A stretch of 64,000 nucleotides of DNA from Flavobacterium sp. HJJ (GCF_015351475.1 NZ_JADKPR010000002.1:326496-390495), one strand, 5' to 3'. Positions 43,756 through 52,726 are shown, counted from the stretch's first letter. The notes: generated by a model from the sequence alone, not told the origin. Numbers and translations are program-made.

Positions 43756-44784
43756 ATGAGCGTTAATAGATTGAGTTACTTAGATTCCGCTAGAGGAATT
43801 GCAGCAATAATGGTTTTAATATTTCATTCAATTCTAACATTCAGTAAAGAGAGTATAGAATTATCGAGTATAGCCTATTTTTTTTCAAAATATTTTGATT
43901 TAGGAAAAATAGCTGTTATCATTTTTTTTGTAATTAGTGGAATCGTAATTCCTTACAGTATTAGAGGTTCTAAAATTGTAGCTATTAAAAAGTTTGTAAT
44001 TTCAAGGTTTTTTAGATTATATCCAGTTTATTGGGTTTCTGTGATCGTTGGATTTCTTTTATTTGAAGGCTTTACTCAAAGAGAGTTTCTTTTGAATCTT
44101 ACGATGCTTCAACAATTTATCGGAGTAAGGAATATTTTTGGTTTATATTGGACACTTCAAATTGAATTAATTTTTTACTTTTTAGTGGTAATTGTATTTG
44201 TTTTTAATAAGATTTCAGATGAAAAATATTTATTTAGTATCTCAGTACTATTTTTAGTCATTTCAATAATTGTGGCATTTTTTAGAGGAATGTTAGGGTT
44301 AAAACTACCAATAGGTCTATTTTTATCACTTTCTCTTATGTTTTTCGGTTCATATTATAGGCATTACTTACTTGAAGGAAATTTGCAAATAAAAAAATAC
44401 GCTTCGATTTATATTATATTTTATATAATAGCTATTCCCATCATAAGTAAACTTGGTTATAGTGTAGATTTGGGACATAATGAAAGTTGGATTAAATATA
44501 CAATCACTTACTATTCAGGTATTCTTATGTTTTTAACCTTAGTTAAATTTAAATTTAGTAATAGATATTCAGAATATTTAGGGAGAATTAGTTATTCGGT
44601 ATATTTATTTCATCCAGTATCAATTTTTTTAATTGAGAATACTATATTTTTTAAAAGTATTAATGGGTTTTTAAAGGTTATATGTGTACTATTGTTGACC
44701 GTAATTTTTTCTCATTTTACCTTTAAGTTTATAGAACAATCCTCTATTGATATGGGAAAAAAAATGAAATCACTAATTGAGTAA
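43756..44784 (+). CDS. Membrane-bound acyltransferase (acyltransferase 3 family)
   Basis: The protein is 342 residues with ten or so predicted helices. The N-terminal RLSYLDSARGIAAIMVLIFHSILTF holds the conserved active-site His in FHS and the R-G/A-A-x-x-V pattern; ISGIVIPYSIRG, RFFRLYPVYWVSVIVG and NIFGLYWTLQIELIFYFLVV complete the family signature. Such proteins (OafA and relatives) add O-acetyl groups to sugars outside or across the membrane. Here it probably acetylates a residue of the repeat unit. It stands apart from its neighbours by about 220 bases, so it may be separately expressed. Confidence 0.88.
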   Translation: MSVNRLSYLDSARGIAAIMVLIFHSILTFSKESIELSSIAYFFSKYFDLGKIAVIIFFVISGIVIPYSIRGSKIVAIKKFVISRFFRLYPVYWVSVIVGFLLFEGFTQREFLLNLTMLQQFIGVRNIFGLYWTLQIELIFYFLVVIVFVFNKISDEKYLFSISVLFLVISIIVAFFRGMLGLKLPIGLFLSLSLMFFGSYYRHYLLEGNLQIKKYASIYIIFYIIAIPIISKLGYSVDLGHNESWIKYTITYYSGILMFLTLVKFKFSNRYSEYLGRISYSVYLFHPVSIFLIENTIFFKSINGFLKVICVLLLTVIFSHFTFKFIEQSSIDMGKKMKSLIE

Positions 44785-44860
44785 TTTTACGGTTTAAATT
44801 TACTTTTACATAGTTTCTAATTTTTTTTAATTGAGGAATTATAAAATAATAATATTTAGT

Positions 44861-46279
44861 ATGAAGATTTTACAGAAATTAAACAATCATAATTTTTCTC
44901 GTTATTTCAAACTCATATTTGTTTTTTGGGATATTATTTTGTTGAATACTGCAATAGTTCTTTCCGCTTTATGCAGGTTTGGTAATATTGAGCATCTTTT
45001 CTTAAGAGAAGTACAGACAATATCTTTGCTATGTAATATTCTATGGGTTGGATTATTACTACATCGTGATTCCTATAGGATTGTTCGGGTGGAGCCAATA
45101 GAATCTATTTTAAAAAGAACAACAAAAAAAATAGTATTTCATGCGGCTTTAATTGCTGTTTTTGTCGGTTTCTTAAAATATCCCAACATTTCAAATCTGA
45201 GGTTATCGTATTTTTATATTTTTTTCTTTTGTCTTTTAATGATATCAAGATATTTAAGTATGAGGCTTTTAGGATATATAAGAGCTAAGGGTTATAATTT
45301 TAGAAATTTCATTATTGTTGGTGCCAATGATACAGGTGAAAGAATTCGGAAAATACTGGCAAGAGATTTGACATATGGTTATCGGTTTTTAGGTTTTTTT
45401 GATGAAAAAGTGGATCCCTTTGCTTTTATATCTTCTCCTGTTTTGGGAGATTTTGACAATGTAGAGGAGTTTCTTTTTAAAAAACAAGTTGACGAGATGT
45501 ATGTTGCATTGCATATTGATAATATTGCAGTTATTAATAAATTAATTCAAATTTGTGAGCATCACATGGTTCGTATTAAATTTATACCTGACTTTCAGCT
45601 GTATACTAAATCAAGTAAAGTTGAGATTACTTTTTATGAAGATACACCAGTATTAATGTTTCGCAGTGAGCCTTTGGAATTTACGGTTAATCGTTTGGTT
45701 AAAAAAGTTTTTGATATTTTCTTTTCGTTAGGAGTTATTTTGTTGATATTTCCTTGGCTTTTCCCCCTTTTGATGTTAATTATAAAAATGGAATCACCAG
45801 GGCCAGTTTTTTTTACACAAGAGCGAACAGGTAGGGATAATAAACCTTTCAAGTGTTTAAAATTTAGGAGTATGAGGGTTAATGATTCTTCTAATAATTT
45901 GCAGGCCAAAAAAGGAGACAGTCGTTTAACAAAGTCTGGGGCCTTTATTCGTAAAACCAGTATTGATGAACTGCCACAGTTTTTTAATGTACTTTGGGGA
46001 GATATGTCTGTAGTGGGGCCTAGACCGCATATGGTTAATCATACGATACAGTATTCGGGATTAATTAATCATTATCTGGTTCGTCAATATGCTAAACCAG
46101 GAATTACTGGCTGGGCACAGATAAATGGTTATCGTGGAGAGACAAAAGAACTAATAGATATGGAGAACCGTGTGGATTTTGATATTTGGTATATTGAAAA
46201 CTGGAGTTTGTTACTGGATTTGAAAATCATCATAAAAACAGTTGTGAATATCTTTAAAGGGGAAGAGAATGCCTATTAA
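44861..46279 (+). CDS. Undecaprenyl-phosphate sugar phosphotransferase (WcaJ-like initiating enzyme)
   Basis: The protein is 472 residues from the ATG at 44861 (MKILQKLNNHNFSRYFKL); a reading from a TTG ten codons upstream is not preferred. Four N-terminal helices are followed by a Rossmann-like CoA-binding-3 domain (IIVGANDTGERIRKIL near 165) and a C-terminal bacterial sugar transferase domain: a re-entrant helix region VILLIFPWLFPLLMLI, SPGPVFFTQERTGRDNKPFKCLKFRSM, TSIDELPQFFNVLWGDMSVVGPRPHM and YAKPGITGWAQINGYRGE. It links the first sugar-1-phosphate (often glucose or galactose) to undecaprenyl phosphate, and so starts each repeat unit. It is followed by a MITE-like repeat and then Wza. 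Confidence 0.92.
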   Translation: MKILQKLNNHNFSRYFKLIFVFWDIILLNTAIVLSALCRFGNIEHLFLREVQTISLLCNILWVGLLLHRDSYRIVRVEPIESILKRTTKKIVFHAALIAVFVGFLKYPNISNLRLSYFYIFFFCLLMISRYLSMRLLGYIRAKGYNFRNFIIVGANDTGERIRKILARDLTYGYRFLGFFDEKVDPFAFISSPVLGDFDNVEEFLFKKQVDEMYVALHIDNIAVINKLIQICEHHMVRIKFIPDFQLYTKSSKVEITFYEDTPVLMFRSEPLEFTVNRLVKKVFDIFFSLGVILLIFPWLFPLLMLIIKMESPGPVFFTQERTGRDNKPFKCLKFRSMRVNDSSNNLQAKKGDSRLTKSGAFIRKTSIDELPQFFNVLWGDMSVVGPRPHMVNHTIQYSGLINHYLVRQYAKPGITGWAQINGYRGETKELIDMENRVDFDIWYIENWSLLLDLKIIIKTVVNIFKGEENAY

Positions 46280-46310
46280 ACTTTAAATTTATTTTAAAAT
46301 AAAATAATTA

Positions 46311-46471
46311 GAGCCTGTTTAAGTTTTATTTATTGGCTCTCTTATGATGATTTTTGGCTACAACTTCGTTAAATTTTTTATACAATAGCTCTGCTATTTT
46401 ATAAAAATTTGCCTAGTTTCACTCAAAAATCATCTAATAATAAATCTCAAAAATAAAATTTAAACAAGCTC
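46311..46471. mobile_element. MITE-like palindromic element
   Basis: GAGCCTGTTTAAGTTTTAT at the left end and the reverse complement GAGCTTGTTTAAATTTTAT at the right end mark an inverted repeat that continues inward: both arms share ATGATTTTTG and an AATAGC(T/A)...GC segment, so most of the 161 bases can fold on itself. TTA flanks both ends (46308-46310 and 46472-46474), as a three-base target duplication would. No transposase frame is present. The ends and TTA duplication suit a non-autonomous derivative of an IS5-family (IS1031-group-like) element, but this is inferred. It sits between the WcaJ-type gene and the wza promoter. Confidence 0.72.
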
Positions 46472-46504
46472 TTAGTATCTTATATGTTTTTTCAAAATTC
46501 TTAA

Positions 46505-46538
46505 TTGAGAGGAATAAAATTTTAAATTCCTATATTTG
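46505..46538 (+). promoter_or_regulatory. Candidate promoter of wza-wzc
   Basis: TATATTTG (46531-46538) matches TAnnTTTG exactly; TTG at 46505-46507 lies 23 bases upstream. The wza ATG is at 46560, giving a leader of about 15 bases. A separate promoter here would allow wza-wzc expression independent of the long upstream operon. Confidence 0.5.
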
Positions 46539-46559
46539 CCAACTAAAATTGTAAGTCTA

Positions 46560-47360
46560 ATGAAATTGATATTTTCTTTTTATATAAAGATTGCTGTTGT
46601 TCTATCACTGTTGTTTTTATTTAATGCTTGTGCTTCAAAACAAGATATTGTCTATTATCAAAATATTGATGGAATGTCATCTCAACAAAATGCTAATAGT
46701 TACGAAATTAAAATTAGACCGGATGACTTATTATCTATTATAGTATCTGCCGAAGATCCTGAAATTACTATCCCATTCAATTTAAGAACTGTAAGTATGG
46801 TTAGTCCAAGTAGACAGGATATTTCTCGTGGTCAGGAGACGATGCAGTTGTATTTAGTTGATTCCAATGGGAATATTGAGTTTCCTGTTTTAGGGAAATT
46901 AAATGTGGGTGGTTATTCCCGTACTGATGTGCAAAAAATGCTACATGATAAAATAGCGGTTTATATTAAAAATCCAATTATTAACTTTCGTATCATGAAT
47001 TTTAAAATTTCAGTGCAGGGAGAGGTTACTGTGCCAGGGACGTATACTGTCTCTTCTGAAAGAATTACTCTTATTGAAGCTTTGGCAATGGCAAAAGATT
47101 TGACTATTTATGGTAAAAGAGATAATATATTAATTATTAGAGAGGTTGATGGTGTTAAAACTTATAATAGGGTAGATATTACTAAAGCTGATTTTATCAA
47201 CTCTCCTTTTTATTATTTGGTACAAAATGATGTAATTTATGTTGAACCCAATAAAAATAAAATAAACGGAGCTGCAGTCGGACCTAATACAGGAGTGCTT
47301 ATTTCAATTACATCTTTAATAATTACTATAATTACATTAATTGTCACTTCTTCAAACTAA
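46560..47360 (+). CDS. Polysaccharide export outer-membrane lipoprotein (Wza-like)
   Basis: The protein is 266 residues from the ATG at 46560 (MKLIFSFYIKIAVVLS). The signal peptide ends in LFNAC with the lipobox Cys24. A Poly_export domain follows (IKIRPDDLLSIIVSAEDPE...GNIEFPVLGKLNVGGYSRTDVQKML) and then an SLBB domain (ISVQGEVTVPGTYTVSSERITLIEALAMA). Its C-terminus has one hydrophobic segment (LISITSLIITIITLIV), as in Bacteroidota homologues that may anchor in the inner or outer membrane. Wza-type proteins form the outer-membrane exit channel and contact Wzc, encoded ten bases downstream. This is the export end of the locus. Confidence 0.92.
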   Translation: MKLIFSFYIKIAVVLSLLFLFNACASKQDIVYYQNIDGMSSQQNANSYEIKIRPDDLLSIIVSAEDPEITIPFNLRTVSMVSPSRQDISRGQETMQLYLVDSNGNIEFPVLGKLNVGGYSRTDVQKMLHDKIAVYIKNPIINFRIMNFKISVQGEVTVPGTYTVSSERITLIEALAMAKDLTIYGKRDNILIIREVDGVKTYNRVDITKADFINSPFYYLVQNDVIYVEPNKNKINGAAVGPNTGVLISITSLIITIITLIVTSSN

Positions 47361-47369
47361 AATTTTTAA

Positions 47370-49769
47370 ATGGAAAAAAGTATTCATAATAATAGCTTTA
47401 ATAACGATTTTGAGAATGATTTTGAGAATGATTTTGATTTAAAAGCATTTTTTGATAAATATTTGATTCATTGGAAATGGTTTGGATTAGGGATTGGCAT
47501 TTGTTTAATTCTTGCTTTTCTATATTTAAGATATACAATACCTCAGTATCAGGCTTCAGCAACAATTTTAGTAAAAGATGAAAAAAAAGGGGGTATGCTT
47601 TCTGAACTTTCAGCTTTTGCTGATATTGGAGGAATAGCTGGCGGGATGAAAAGTAATGTCGATAATGAAATTGAAATTTTAAAATCAAGAACATTAATAG
47701 AGAGTACTATAAAAAAGTTAAATCTTACTGTAAGTATTTTTTTTAAGGGAAAGATAATGGATGTAGAGCTCTACAAAGATGCTCCTATAGAAGTCACACT
47801 TGTTAATCCTGAAAATTCTTTTTACAAAGAAAGAATAAATTTAGACTATACGGAACTAACGTCAGATGTTTTTCAATTGAAAATTGATATGACAGATGAA
47901 AATTTAAAAACCTATTCAAGTACTAATAAATTTCATTATGGTGAATTAATTTCTACTAGGAATGGAAAAATGATTATCAATAAAACAAAATTTAAAACAA
48001 AAAAAAATAAAGAGAACGGAAAGGAGATTAATGTCGTAATTAGTCCGCTCGAAGATATAGTTAATAGTTTTAGAGAACGATTAGTAGTGAATCCTATAAG
48101 CAAGACTAGCAGTGTTGTAGAAATTACTATAAAAGATCCTGTTGTGAAAAAAGCAGAGGTTTTTTTAGATAATCTGATAGCAATTTATAATAGTAATGCG
48201 GCGACAGATAAAAATTTTATTGCAGAAAATACTTCAGAATTTATAAATAACAGATTAGAAATAATTACACAGGAATTAGATGGTGTAGAGAAAAATGTCG
48301 AAAGTTTTAAAACTTCCAATAAAATAACCGATATTGATTCAGAAGCTGAACTTTATGTTAAAGGTTCAGACGAATATGTTAAAAAAGGCGTAGAAACAGA
48401 AATTCAATTGAATGTTATTTCTTCTATGTTGGGCTTTATTAAAAAAAGCAGTAGTTCTGATTTACTACCTGCTAACATTATAAGTACTCAGGGAGATACA
48501 GGTAATTTAATAGATTCTTATAATGCATTAGTATTAGATCGTAATAGGATTCTGAAATCTGCTACTTCGGAGAATCCTTCTGTAATCAAATTAGAGCAGC
48601 AAATAGCATCATTAAAATCAAATGTAAAGGCTAGTCTGTTAAGAATGCAGTCCAATTTAATTATTCAAAAAAATGATTTAAAAAGAAGCGAAGGTCTTTT
48701 GAATAACAAAATTGAAAAGATTCCAGTACAGGAACATCAGTTTAGAGTAATTGCAAGACAGCAGAAAGTTAAAGAAGAATTATATTTGTACTTGCTGCAA
48801 AAAAGAGAAGAAACAGCTATTTCATTGGCTGCAACAGAACCAAATGCTCGTGTAATTGATGCTGGTAAAGCTTTGAAAATACCTGTTTCTCCTAAGAAAA
48901 ACGTCATTTATTTAGTGGCTTTATTGCTGGGGTTATTGATTCCTTTTGGAATTATTTATGTTATTGATTTGTTGGATACTAAAATAAAGAGCAGGTTAGA
49001 TCTTGAAGGAAAAACTTTAATTCCTTTTGTGGGAGATGTTCCTACTTCAGATTCGCCTTCGGAGATCATAAAATCTGAAAGTCGTACCAGTTCTGCAGAG
49101 GCGTTGCGAATTATTAGGACTAATCTGGAATTTATATTAAGCAAGGCAGATGAAAATAGGGCTAAAACTATTTTTTTGACTTCTACTTTTCCTAAGGAAG
49201 GGAAAACCTTTGTATCAGCTAATCTTGCAGGAACTTTTGCTTTGTCTGGTAAAAAAGTATTACTGGTTGGTATGGATATCAGGAATCCAAGATTAGATGA
49301 ATATTTTGCTTTACCAGGCAGGGGCTTCACGAATTATTTATCATCGAAAGATGTAAAATTGGATGATTTAATTGTAAAGCAAGATGGTTTCGATAATTTT
49401 TACATCCTTCCTGCAGGGGTTATTCCTCCAAATCCAGCAGAATTATTAATGAGTAATAAAGTAGATGACCTTTTTAAAATTCTTAGGACTCAGTATGATT
49501 ATATTATTGTTGATACCGCTCCTGTGAGTTTAGTAACAGATACACTGTTGGTTGCTAAACATGCTGATTGCTTTATATATGTTGCTCGTGCAAACTTTTT
49601 GGAAAAACGTATGCTGAATATCCCTAATGAATTGTACAAAGCAAATAAACTGCCAAATATGTGCTTATTGTTAAATGATACTGACTCAACAAAAGGATAT
49701 GGTTATGGATATGGTTATGGAGTGAATGTTAAAAAAACCTCTTGGTATAATAAAATATTAAAGAGATAA
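47370..49769 (+). CDS. Polysaccharide co-polymerase and tyrosine autokinase (Wzc-like)
   Basis: The protein is 799 residues. Wzz domain with helix WFGLGIGICLILAFLYLRY (about 37-55) and PQYQASATILVKDE; a long periplasmic coiled region; GNVR-like region with PVQEHQFRVIARQQKVKEELYLYLLQKREE (about 452-481); a second helix near 512-535; then the BY-kinase with Walker A TFPKEGKTFVSAN (about 604-616), A' LLVGMDIRNP and Walker B DYIIVDTAP. The tail GYGYGYGYGV is the tyrosine cluster that is autophosphorylated; its usual partner phosphatase is CpsB (30742). Wzc sets chain length and opens the Wza channel. Near the N-terminus NDFE is repeated three times by a 12-base DNA repeat. Confidence 0.94.
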   Translation: MEKSIHNNSFNNDFENDFENDFDLKAFFDKYLIHWKWFGLGIGICLILAFLYLRYTIPQYQASATILVKDEKKGGMLSELSAFADIGGIAGGMKSNVDNEIEILKSRTLIESTIKKLNLTVSIFFKGKIMDVELYKDAPIEVTLVNPENSFYKERINLDYTELTSDVFQLKIDMTDENLKTYSSTNKFHYGELISTRNGKMIINKTKFKTKKNKENGKEINVVISPLEDIVNSFRERLVVNPISKTSSVVEITIKDPVVKKAEVFLDNLIAIYNSNAATDKNFIAENTSEFINNRLEIITQELDGVEKNVESFKTSNKITDIDSEAELYVKGSDEYVKKGVETEIQLNVISSMLGFIKKSSSSDLLPANIISTQGDTGNLIDSYNALVLDRNRILKSATSENPSVIKLEQQIASLKSNVKASLLRMQSNLIIQKNDLKRSEGLLNNKIEKIPVQEHQFRVIARQQKVKEELYLYLLQKREETAISLAATEPNARVIDAGKALKIPVSPKKNVIYLVALLLGLLIPFGIIYVIDLLDTKIKSRLDLEGKTLIPFVGDVPTSDSPSEIIKSESRTSSAEALRIIRTNLEFILSKADENRAKTIFLTSTFPKEGKTFVSANLAGTFALSGKKVLLVGMDIRNPRLDEYFALPGRGFTNYLSSKDVKLDDLIVKQDGFDNFYILPAGVIPPNPAELLMSNKVDDLFKILRTQYDYIIVDTAPVSLVTDTLLVAKHADCFIYVARANFLEKRMLNIPNELYKANKLPNMCLLLNDTDSTKGYGYGYGYGVNVKKTSWYNKILKR

Positions 49770-49798
49770 GGAAAAAATATCTTAAATGAAAATGAATG

Positions 49799-49831
49799 AG
49801 CCTTTAAATATTGTGTTTAAGGGCTTTTTTT
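49799..49831 (+). terminator. Terminator after wzc
   Basis: AGCCTTTAAA (49799-49808) pairs with TTTAAGGGCT (49816-49825), with one G-T pair, around a seven-base loop, and a run of T follows. It lies 30 bases after the wzc stop and closes the locus. Confidence 0.8.
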
Positions 49832-50064
49832 ATGTTTGAGAAGGGTTGAGTTCGTATTTGAATTCTGAGTGGTTAATCTTTTTCTTTTTTATATAGTGAT
49901 ATTTTTGACCATATTACCAAAATTTAAACAGTTAGTGTTTGAGAATTCGTTTTTTGTAGGGAAGACAAAAAATGTTTTTGCGTTATTTTTTGATTTTCCT
50001 TAATTTTTTTGTTTCAATATGGCTGATGATTTTGTGTAAGATTGCCTCAATATTATTTTTCCTT

Positions 50065-50310
50065 TTATAAATTATCAGCAGCTGAAATTTGGTCTAGTAT
50101 GCTTGTTTGGTTTGGTGAAATATAGTTTTTTGTTTCGGGAGCATTTTCTTTCTTAAAAAGAAGGTCTAGTGCATTGTATAGCTTTAGTAAAACATCTTTG
50201 TCTTCTTTTGCAATCTCTAATGCAGTATTAAAATTAAAAACATAATTATTAGAATTGCGTACTTCTACTTTTATAGTTTTCGATGTGATTTTAAATTTGA
50301 CTATATCCAT
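50065..50310 (-). CDS. Small hypothetical protein
   Basis: An 81-residue frame with a compact, mixed alpha/beta-looking sequence: VKFKITSKTIKVEVRNSN at the N-terminus and ALEIAKEDKDVLLKLYNALDLLFKKE later, ending SILDQISAADNL. It has no signal peptide or membrane segment and I recognise no family. It begins with ATG after an AT-rich leader without an obvious ribosome-binding site, which is usual in this phylum. It is isolated on the minus strand between the wzc terminator and the tRNA gene. Coding status is plausible but unproven. Confidence 0.45.
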   Translation of the reverse strand: MDIVKFKITSKTIKVEVRNSNNYVFNFNTALEIAKEDKDVLLKLYNALDLLFKKENAPETKNYISPNQTSILDQISAADNL

Positions 50311-50609
50311 TTTAGTTTAGATTAATTTGTTTGCAAAAAGGCTGTTTTAATTACTGCTAGAGTATCGCTGTTTTTAATTTTTTAAGAGATTATTTTTTAA
50401 TAATAGATAAAATTTTCTGTTTATAGAAGAATTATAGCAGGTAAATTTTATTGTTTAAGTTCTTGATTTAATGATGAATGGATTTAAATGATAAACTGAA
50501 AAGATACAATAAATTGTCTAATTTATTGATGGATTTCTAGTATTTAGATTGTGTATTTTTTGATAAATCCACAACTTATAGCATGTTCAGGAGGTTATAA
50601 CTTCAATAA
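50311..50609. other. Intergenic interval between the small ORF and the tRNA terminator
   Basis: About 300 AT-rich bases with no recognisable gene or repeat. The promoter of the small minus-strand frame should lie at its left end. Confidence 0.5.
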
Positions 50610-50641
50610 AAAACCCTTAAACATTTCTGTTTAAGGGTTTT
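50610..50641 (-). terminator. Terminator after tRNA-Met
   Basis: A perfect 13-base stem, AAAACCCTTAAAC (50610-50622) and GTTTAAGGGTTTT (50629-50641), has a six-base loop; on the minus strand it continues into TTATTG. It lies eight bases after the tRNA 3' end. Confidence 0.88.
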
Positions 50642-50649
50642 GTCTTTTG

Positions 50650-50723
50650 TAGCGAAGACGGGAGTTGAACCCGTGACCTCAGGGTTATGAATCCTGCGCT
50701 CTAACCAACTGAGCTACCTCGCC
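50650..50723 (-). tRNA. tRNA-Met (anticodon CAU)
   Basis: The minus strand folds as a 74-base tRNA: acceptor arm GGCGAGG pairing CTTCGCT (one G-U at the top, one inside), D-arm GCTC/GAGC around AGTTGGTTA, anticodon arm CAGGATTCATAACCCTG with CAT at the tip, T-arm ACGGG/CCCGT around TTCAACT. The discriminator is A and CCA is not encoded. CAU tRNAs are elongator Met, initiator Met or lysidine-modified Ile; the A-U-type acceptor end and lack of the initiator's three G-C anticodon pairs favour elongator Met, but Ile2 cannot be excluded. The anticodon stem has an A-C mismatch next to the loop. Confidence 0.93.
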
Positions 50724-50876
50724 ATATTTGGGGACATATCCTGTCCTTGAATGCGGGTGCAAAGATAGAATAATAATTAGAGTTTGCAAGCAAAATCTAT
50801 AAAAAAAATTTTTTTTTGAAAAGGTTTTTTTTTTGGAGTAATAATCTATATATTTCGCAAACAAAAAACAGTATTC

Positions 50877-51269
50877 ATGAATTTAAAAGTGCGTTACGAG
50901 ATCGAGTTCCCCATAAATTCCTCCCCCCAATTATTATATCAGTATATTTCGACCCCATCAGGCCTATCTGAGTGGTTTGCAGATAATGTAAATTCCCGTG
51001 GTGAGTTTTTTACTTTTATTTGGAACGACTCTCAGGAGAAAGCAAGATTGGCTTCAAAAAAATCGGGAGAAAAAGTAAAGTTTAGGTGGGTTGACGAGAA
51101 TAATAAGGATACAGATTATTTTTTTGAATTAAATATTTTAGAGGATGAGTTGACCAAAGATGTCTCTTTGATGGTTGTTGATTTTGCTCATAAAGAAGAT
51201 CTTGAAGAAGCAACCCAGCTATGGGAAAATCAAATTTCAGACCTCAAACATGTTATAGGTTCAGTGTAG
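50877..51269 (+). CDS. START-like / SRPBCC domain protein
   Basis: The protein is 130 residues: a single SRPBCC (Bet v1-like) domain with YEIEFPINSSPQLLYQYISTPSGLSEWFADNV at the start, where STPxGLxxWFA is typical of the AHSA1-related START-like proteins of Bacteroidota. EKVKFRW...YFFELNILEDELTKDVSLMVVDFA continues the sheet, and a long C-terminal helix (EEATQLWENQISDLKHVIGS) closes the cavity. Such domains bind hydrophobic ligands; the ligand is unknown. It is followed by a terminator and the class IV aminotransferase gene. Confidence 0.82.
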   Translation: MNLKVRYEIEFPINSSPQLLYQYISTPSGLSEWFADNVNSRGEFFTFIWNDSQEKARLASKKSGEKVKFRWVDENNKDTDYFFELNILEDELTKDVSLMVVDFAHKEDLEEATQLWENQISDLKHVIGSV

Positions 51270-51296
51270 TGAAATTGTATATTATAACTTATATTT

Positions 51297-51324
51297 GTCA
51301 CGCTTTTTAGCGTGACTTTTTTTT
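51297..51324 (+). terminator. Terminator after the START-like gene
   Basis: GTCACGCT (51297-51304) and AGCGTGAC (51309-51316) form a perfect eight-base stem with a TTTT loop, followed by eight T. It ends only ten bases before the next start codon. Confidence 0.85.
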
Positions 51325-51334
51325 GAAAAACAGT

Positions 51335-52174
51335 ATGATAAATTTTAATGGTACAATTGTATCTGAAGATACAAATATTTTAGTTGAAAATAGAGGATTT
51401 CTATACGGTGATGCAGTTTTTGAGACTGTAAAAATTGTTAATGGGAAGATTTTGTTTCTGGAAGATCATTACTTTAGGCTGATGTCTTCGATGCGTGTAA
51501 TTCGAATGGAAATTCCAATGAATTTCACGATGGAATATTTGGAAGAGCAGATTCTCACTTTGGTTAAAAATAATAATATAGAATCATCTTCTAGAGCCAG
51601 AATTACAGTTTGTAGAAATAATGGCGGTTATTATTTGCCACAAGATAACACAGTTTTGTTTTTGATAAAGACCATGCCGCTCGAAAATAAAGAATATTCG
51701 CTTAATGGGCAGGAATATGAAGTTGATTTGTATAAAGACTTTTATGTTGCAAAACAATTGCTGTCTTCGATTAAAACAACTAACCGTTTGATAAATGTAA
51801 CAGGAAGTATTTATGCACATGAGAATGGCTTAGATAATTGTATTTTATTAAACGACAGCAAAAATGTTGTTGAGGCATTACAGGGCAATGTTTTCATGCT
51901 TATTGGGGGCAGATTAATTACTCCTCCAGTTTCAGAAGGATGTCTGAATGGAGTTATGAGAAAACAGATTCTAGAATTAGCCAAAAAAATTGAGGGTATT
52001 GAAGTATTTGAAGAAATTATTTCTCCTTTTGATCTTCAAAAAGCTGACGAATTGTTTGTGACAAATGTGATTAAAGGTATACAGCCAATTACAAAGTACA
52101 GAAAAAAGGAATTTTCAGTTGAAACCTCAAAGGTTTTAGTGACGTTGCTAAACGATAGTTTAGGCTTAGTTTAA
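51335..52174 (+). CDS. Class IV aminotransferase (branched-chain aminotransferase / aminodeoxychorismate lyase fold)
   Basis: The protein is 279 residues from the ATG at 51335 (MINFNGTIVSEDTNILVENRGFLYGDAVFETVKI); a TTG-start reading is not needed. The opening pattern with GFLYGDAVFETVK is characteristic of PLP fold type IV enzymes. The PLP Lys is in SSIKTTNRLINVTGS (about 149), followed by the Glu region NVVEALQGNVFMLIGG and TPPVSEGCLNGVMRK for the cofactor phosphate. Candidate activities are branched-chain aminotransferase, D-amino-acid aminotransferase and 4-amino-4-deoxychorismate lyase (PabC); without a pabA or pabB neighbour these cannot be separated. The 3' end overlaps the convergent yqgE gene by nine bases. 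Confidence 0.85.
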   Translation: MINFNGTIVSEDTNILVENRGFLYGDAVFETVKIVNGKILFLEDHYFRLMSSMRVIRMEIPMNFTMEYLEEQILTLVKNNNIESSSRARITVCRNNGGYYLPQDNTVLFLIKTMPLENKEYSLNGQEYEVDLYKDFYVAKQLLSSIKTTNRLINVTGSIYAHENGLDNCILLNDSKNVVEALQGNVFMLIGGRLITPPVSEGCLNGVMRKQILELAKKIEGIEVFEEIISPFDLQKADELFVTNVIKGIQPITKYRKKEFSVETSKVLVTLLNDSLGLV

Positions 52175-52726
52175 ATAAGGGTTTTCAGGTGCATTAGACC
52201 AAATAAGGTATTCGCCTCCTAATTCCATGATTTGTTCTTTCCAGAAATGAAGAGTCGATTTACCGATTATTTTATTCTCGTAGCTGTTTTTTGTAATAAT
52301 CCATGAATTGGCTTTCATTTCATTTTCAAGCTGATGTTCTTCCCATCCGGTGTAACCAAGAAAGAAACGAATATTTTCTTTTTTGATTTGACCACTGTTT
52401 ATAAGATCTTTTGTTGAATCAAAATCTCCTCCCCAATAGATTCCATTGGATATTTCAATACTATTGGGTATCAGTTTAGGAATATTGTGGATAAAGTACA
52501 GGTTGTCTTGTTCTACAGGACCGCCATTGAAAATTTTGAAGCTGGCATTTATTTCAGGAATCAAATCATTGATTGTATATTTCAGTGGTTTGTTCATTAT
52601 AAAGCCTACCGAGCCATCTTGATTATGATCTGCTAATAAAATTACAGATCTATTAAATGACAAATCTCCTATTATTGATGGCTCAGCAATAAGTAGATAT
52701 CCTTTTTTTAATTTTTCTGAAATCAT
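52166..52726 (-). CDS. YqgE/AlgH family protein
   Basis: A 186-residue UPF0301 protein. The start KKGYLLIAEPSIIGDLSFNRSVILLADHNQDGSVGFIMNKPL is the family hallmark, and GGPVEQDNLYFIHN and FFLGYTGWEEHQLENEMKANSWI follow. It is named after AlgH of Pseudomonas, which was first linked to alginate regulation; its biochemical function is unproven. It sits convergent with the class IV aminotransferase, overlapping by nine bases, and is followed upstream by the HU gene on the same strand. Confidence 0.92.
   Translation of the reverse strand: MISEKLKKGYLLIAEPSIIGDLSFNRSVILLADHNQDGSVGFIMNKPLKYTINDLIPEINASFKIFNGGPVEQDNLYFIHNIPKLIPNSIEISNGIYWGGDFDSTKDLINSGQIKKENIRFFLGYTGWEEHQLENEMKANSWIITKNSYENKIIGKSTLHFWKEQIMELGGEYLIWSNAPENPYLN

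Noticed and set aside
50650..50723. tRNA-Met as the integration site of an island holding the polysaccharide locus
   Set aside because: No integrase gene and no second copy of the tRNA 3' end were seen near 31 kb; the locus looks like an ordinary exchangeable capsule/O-antigen region.
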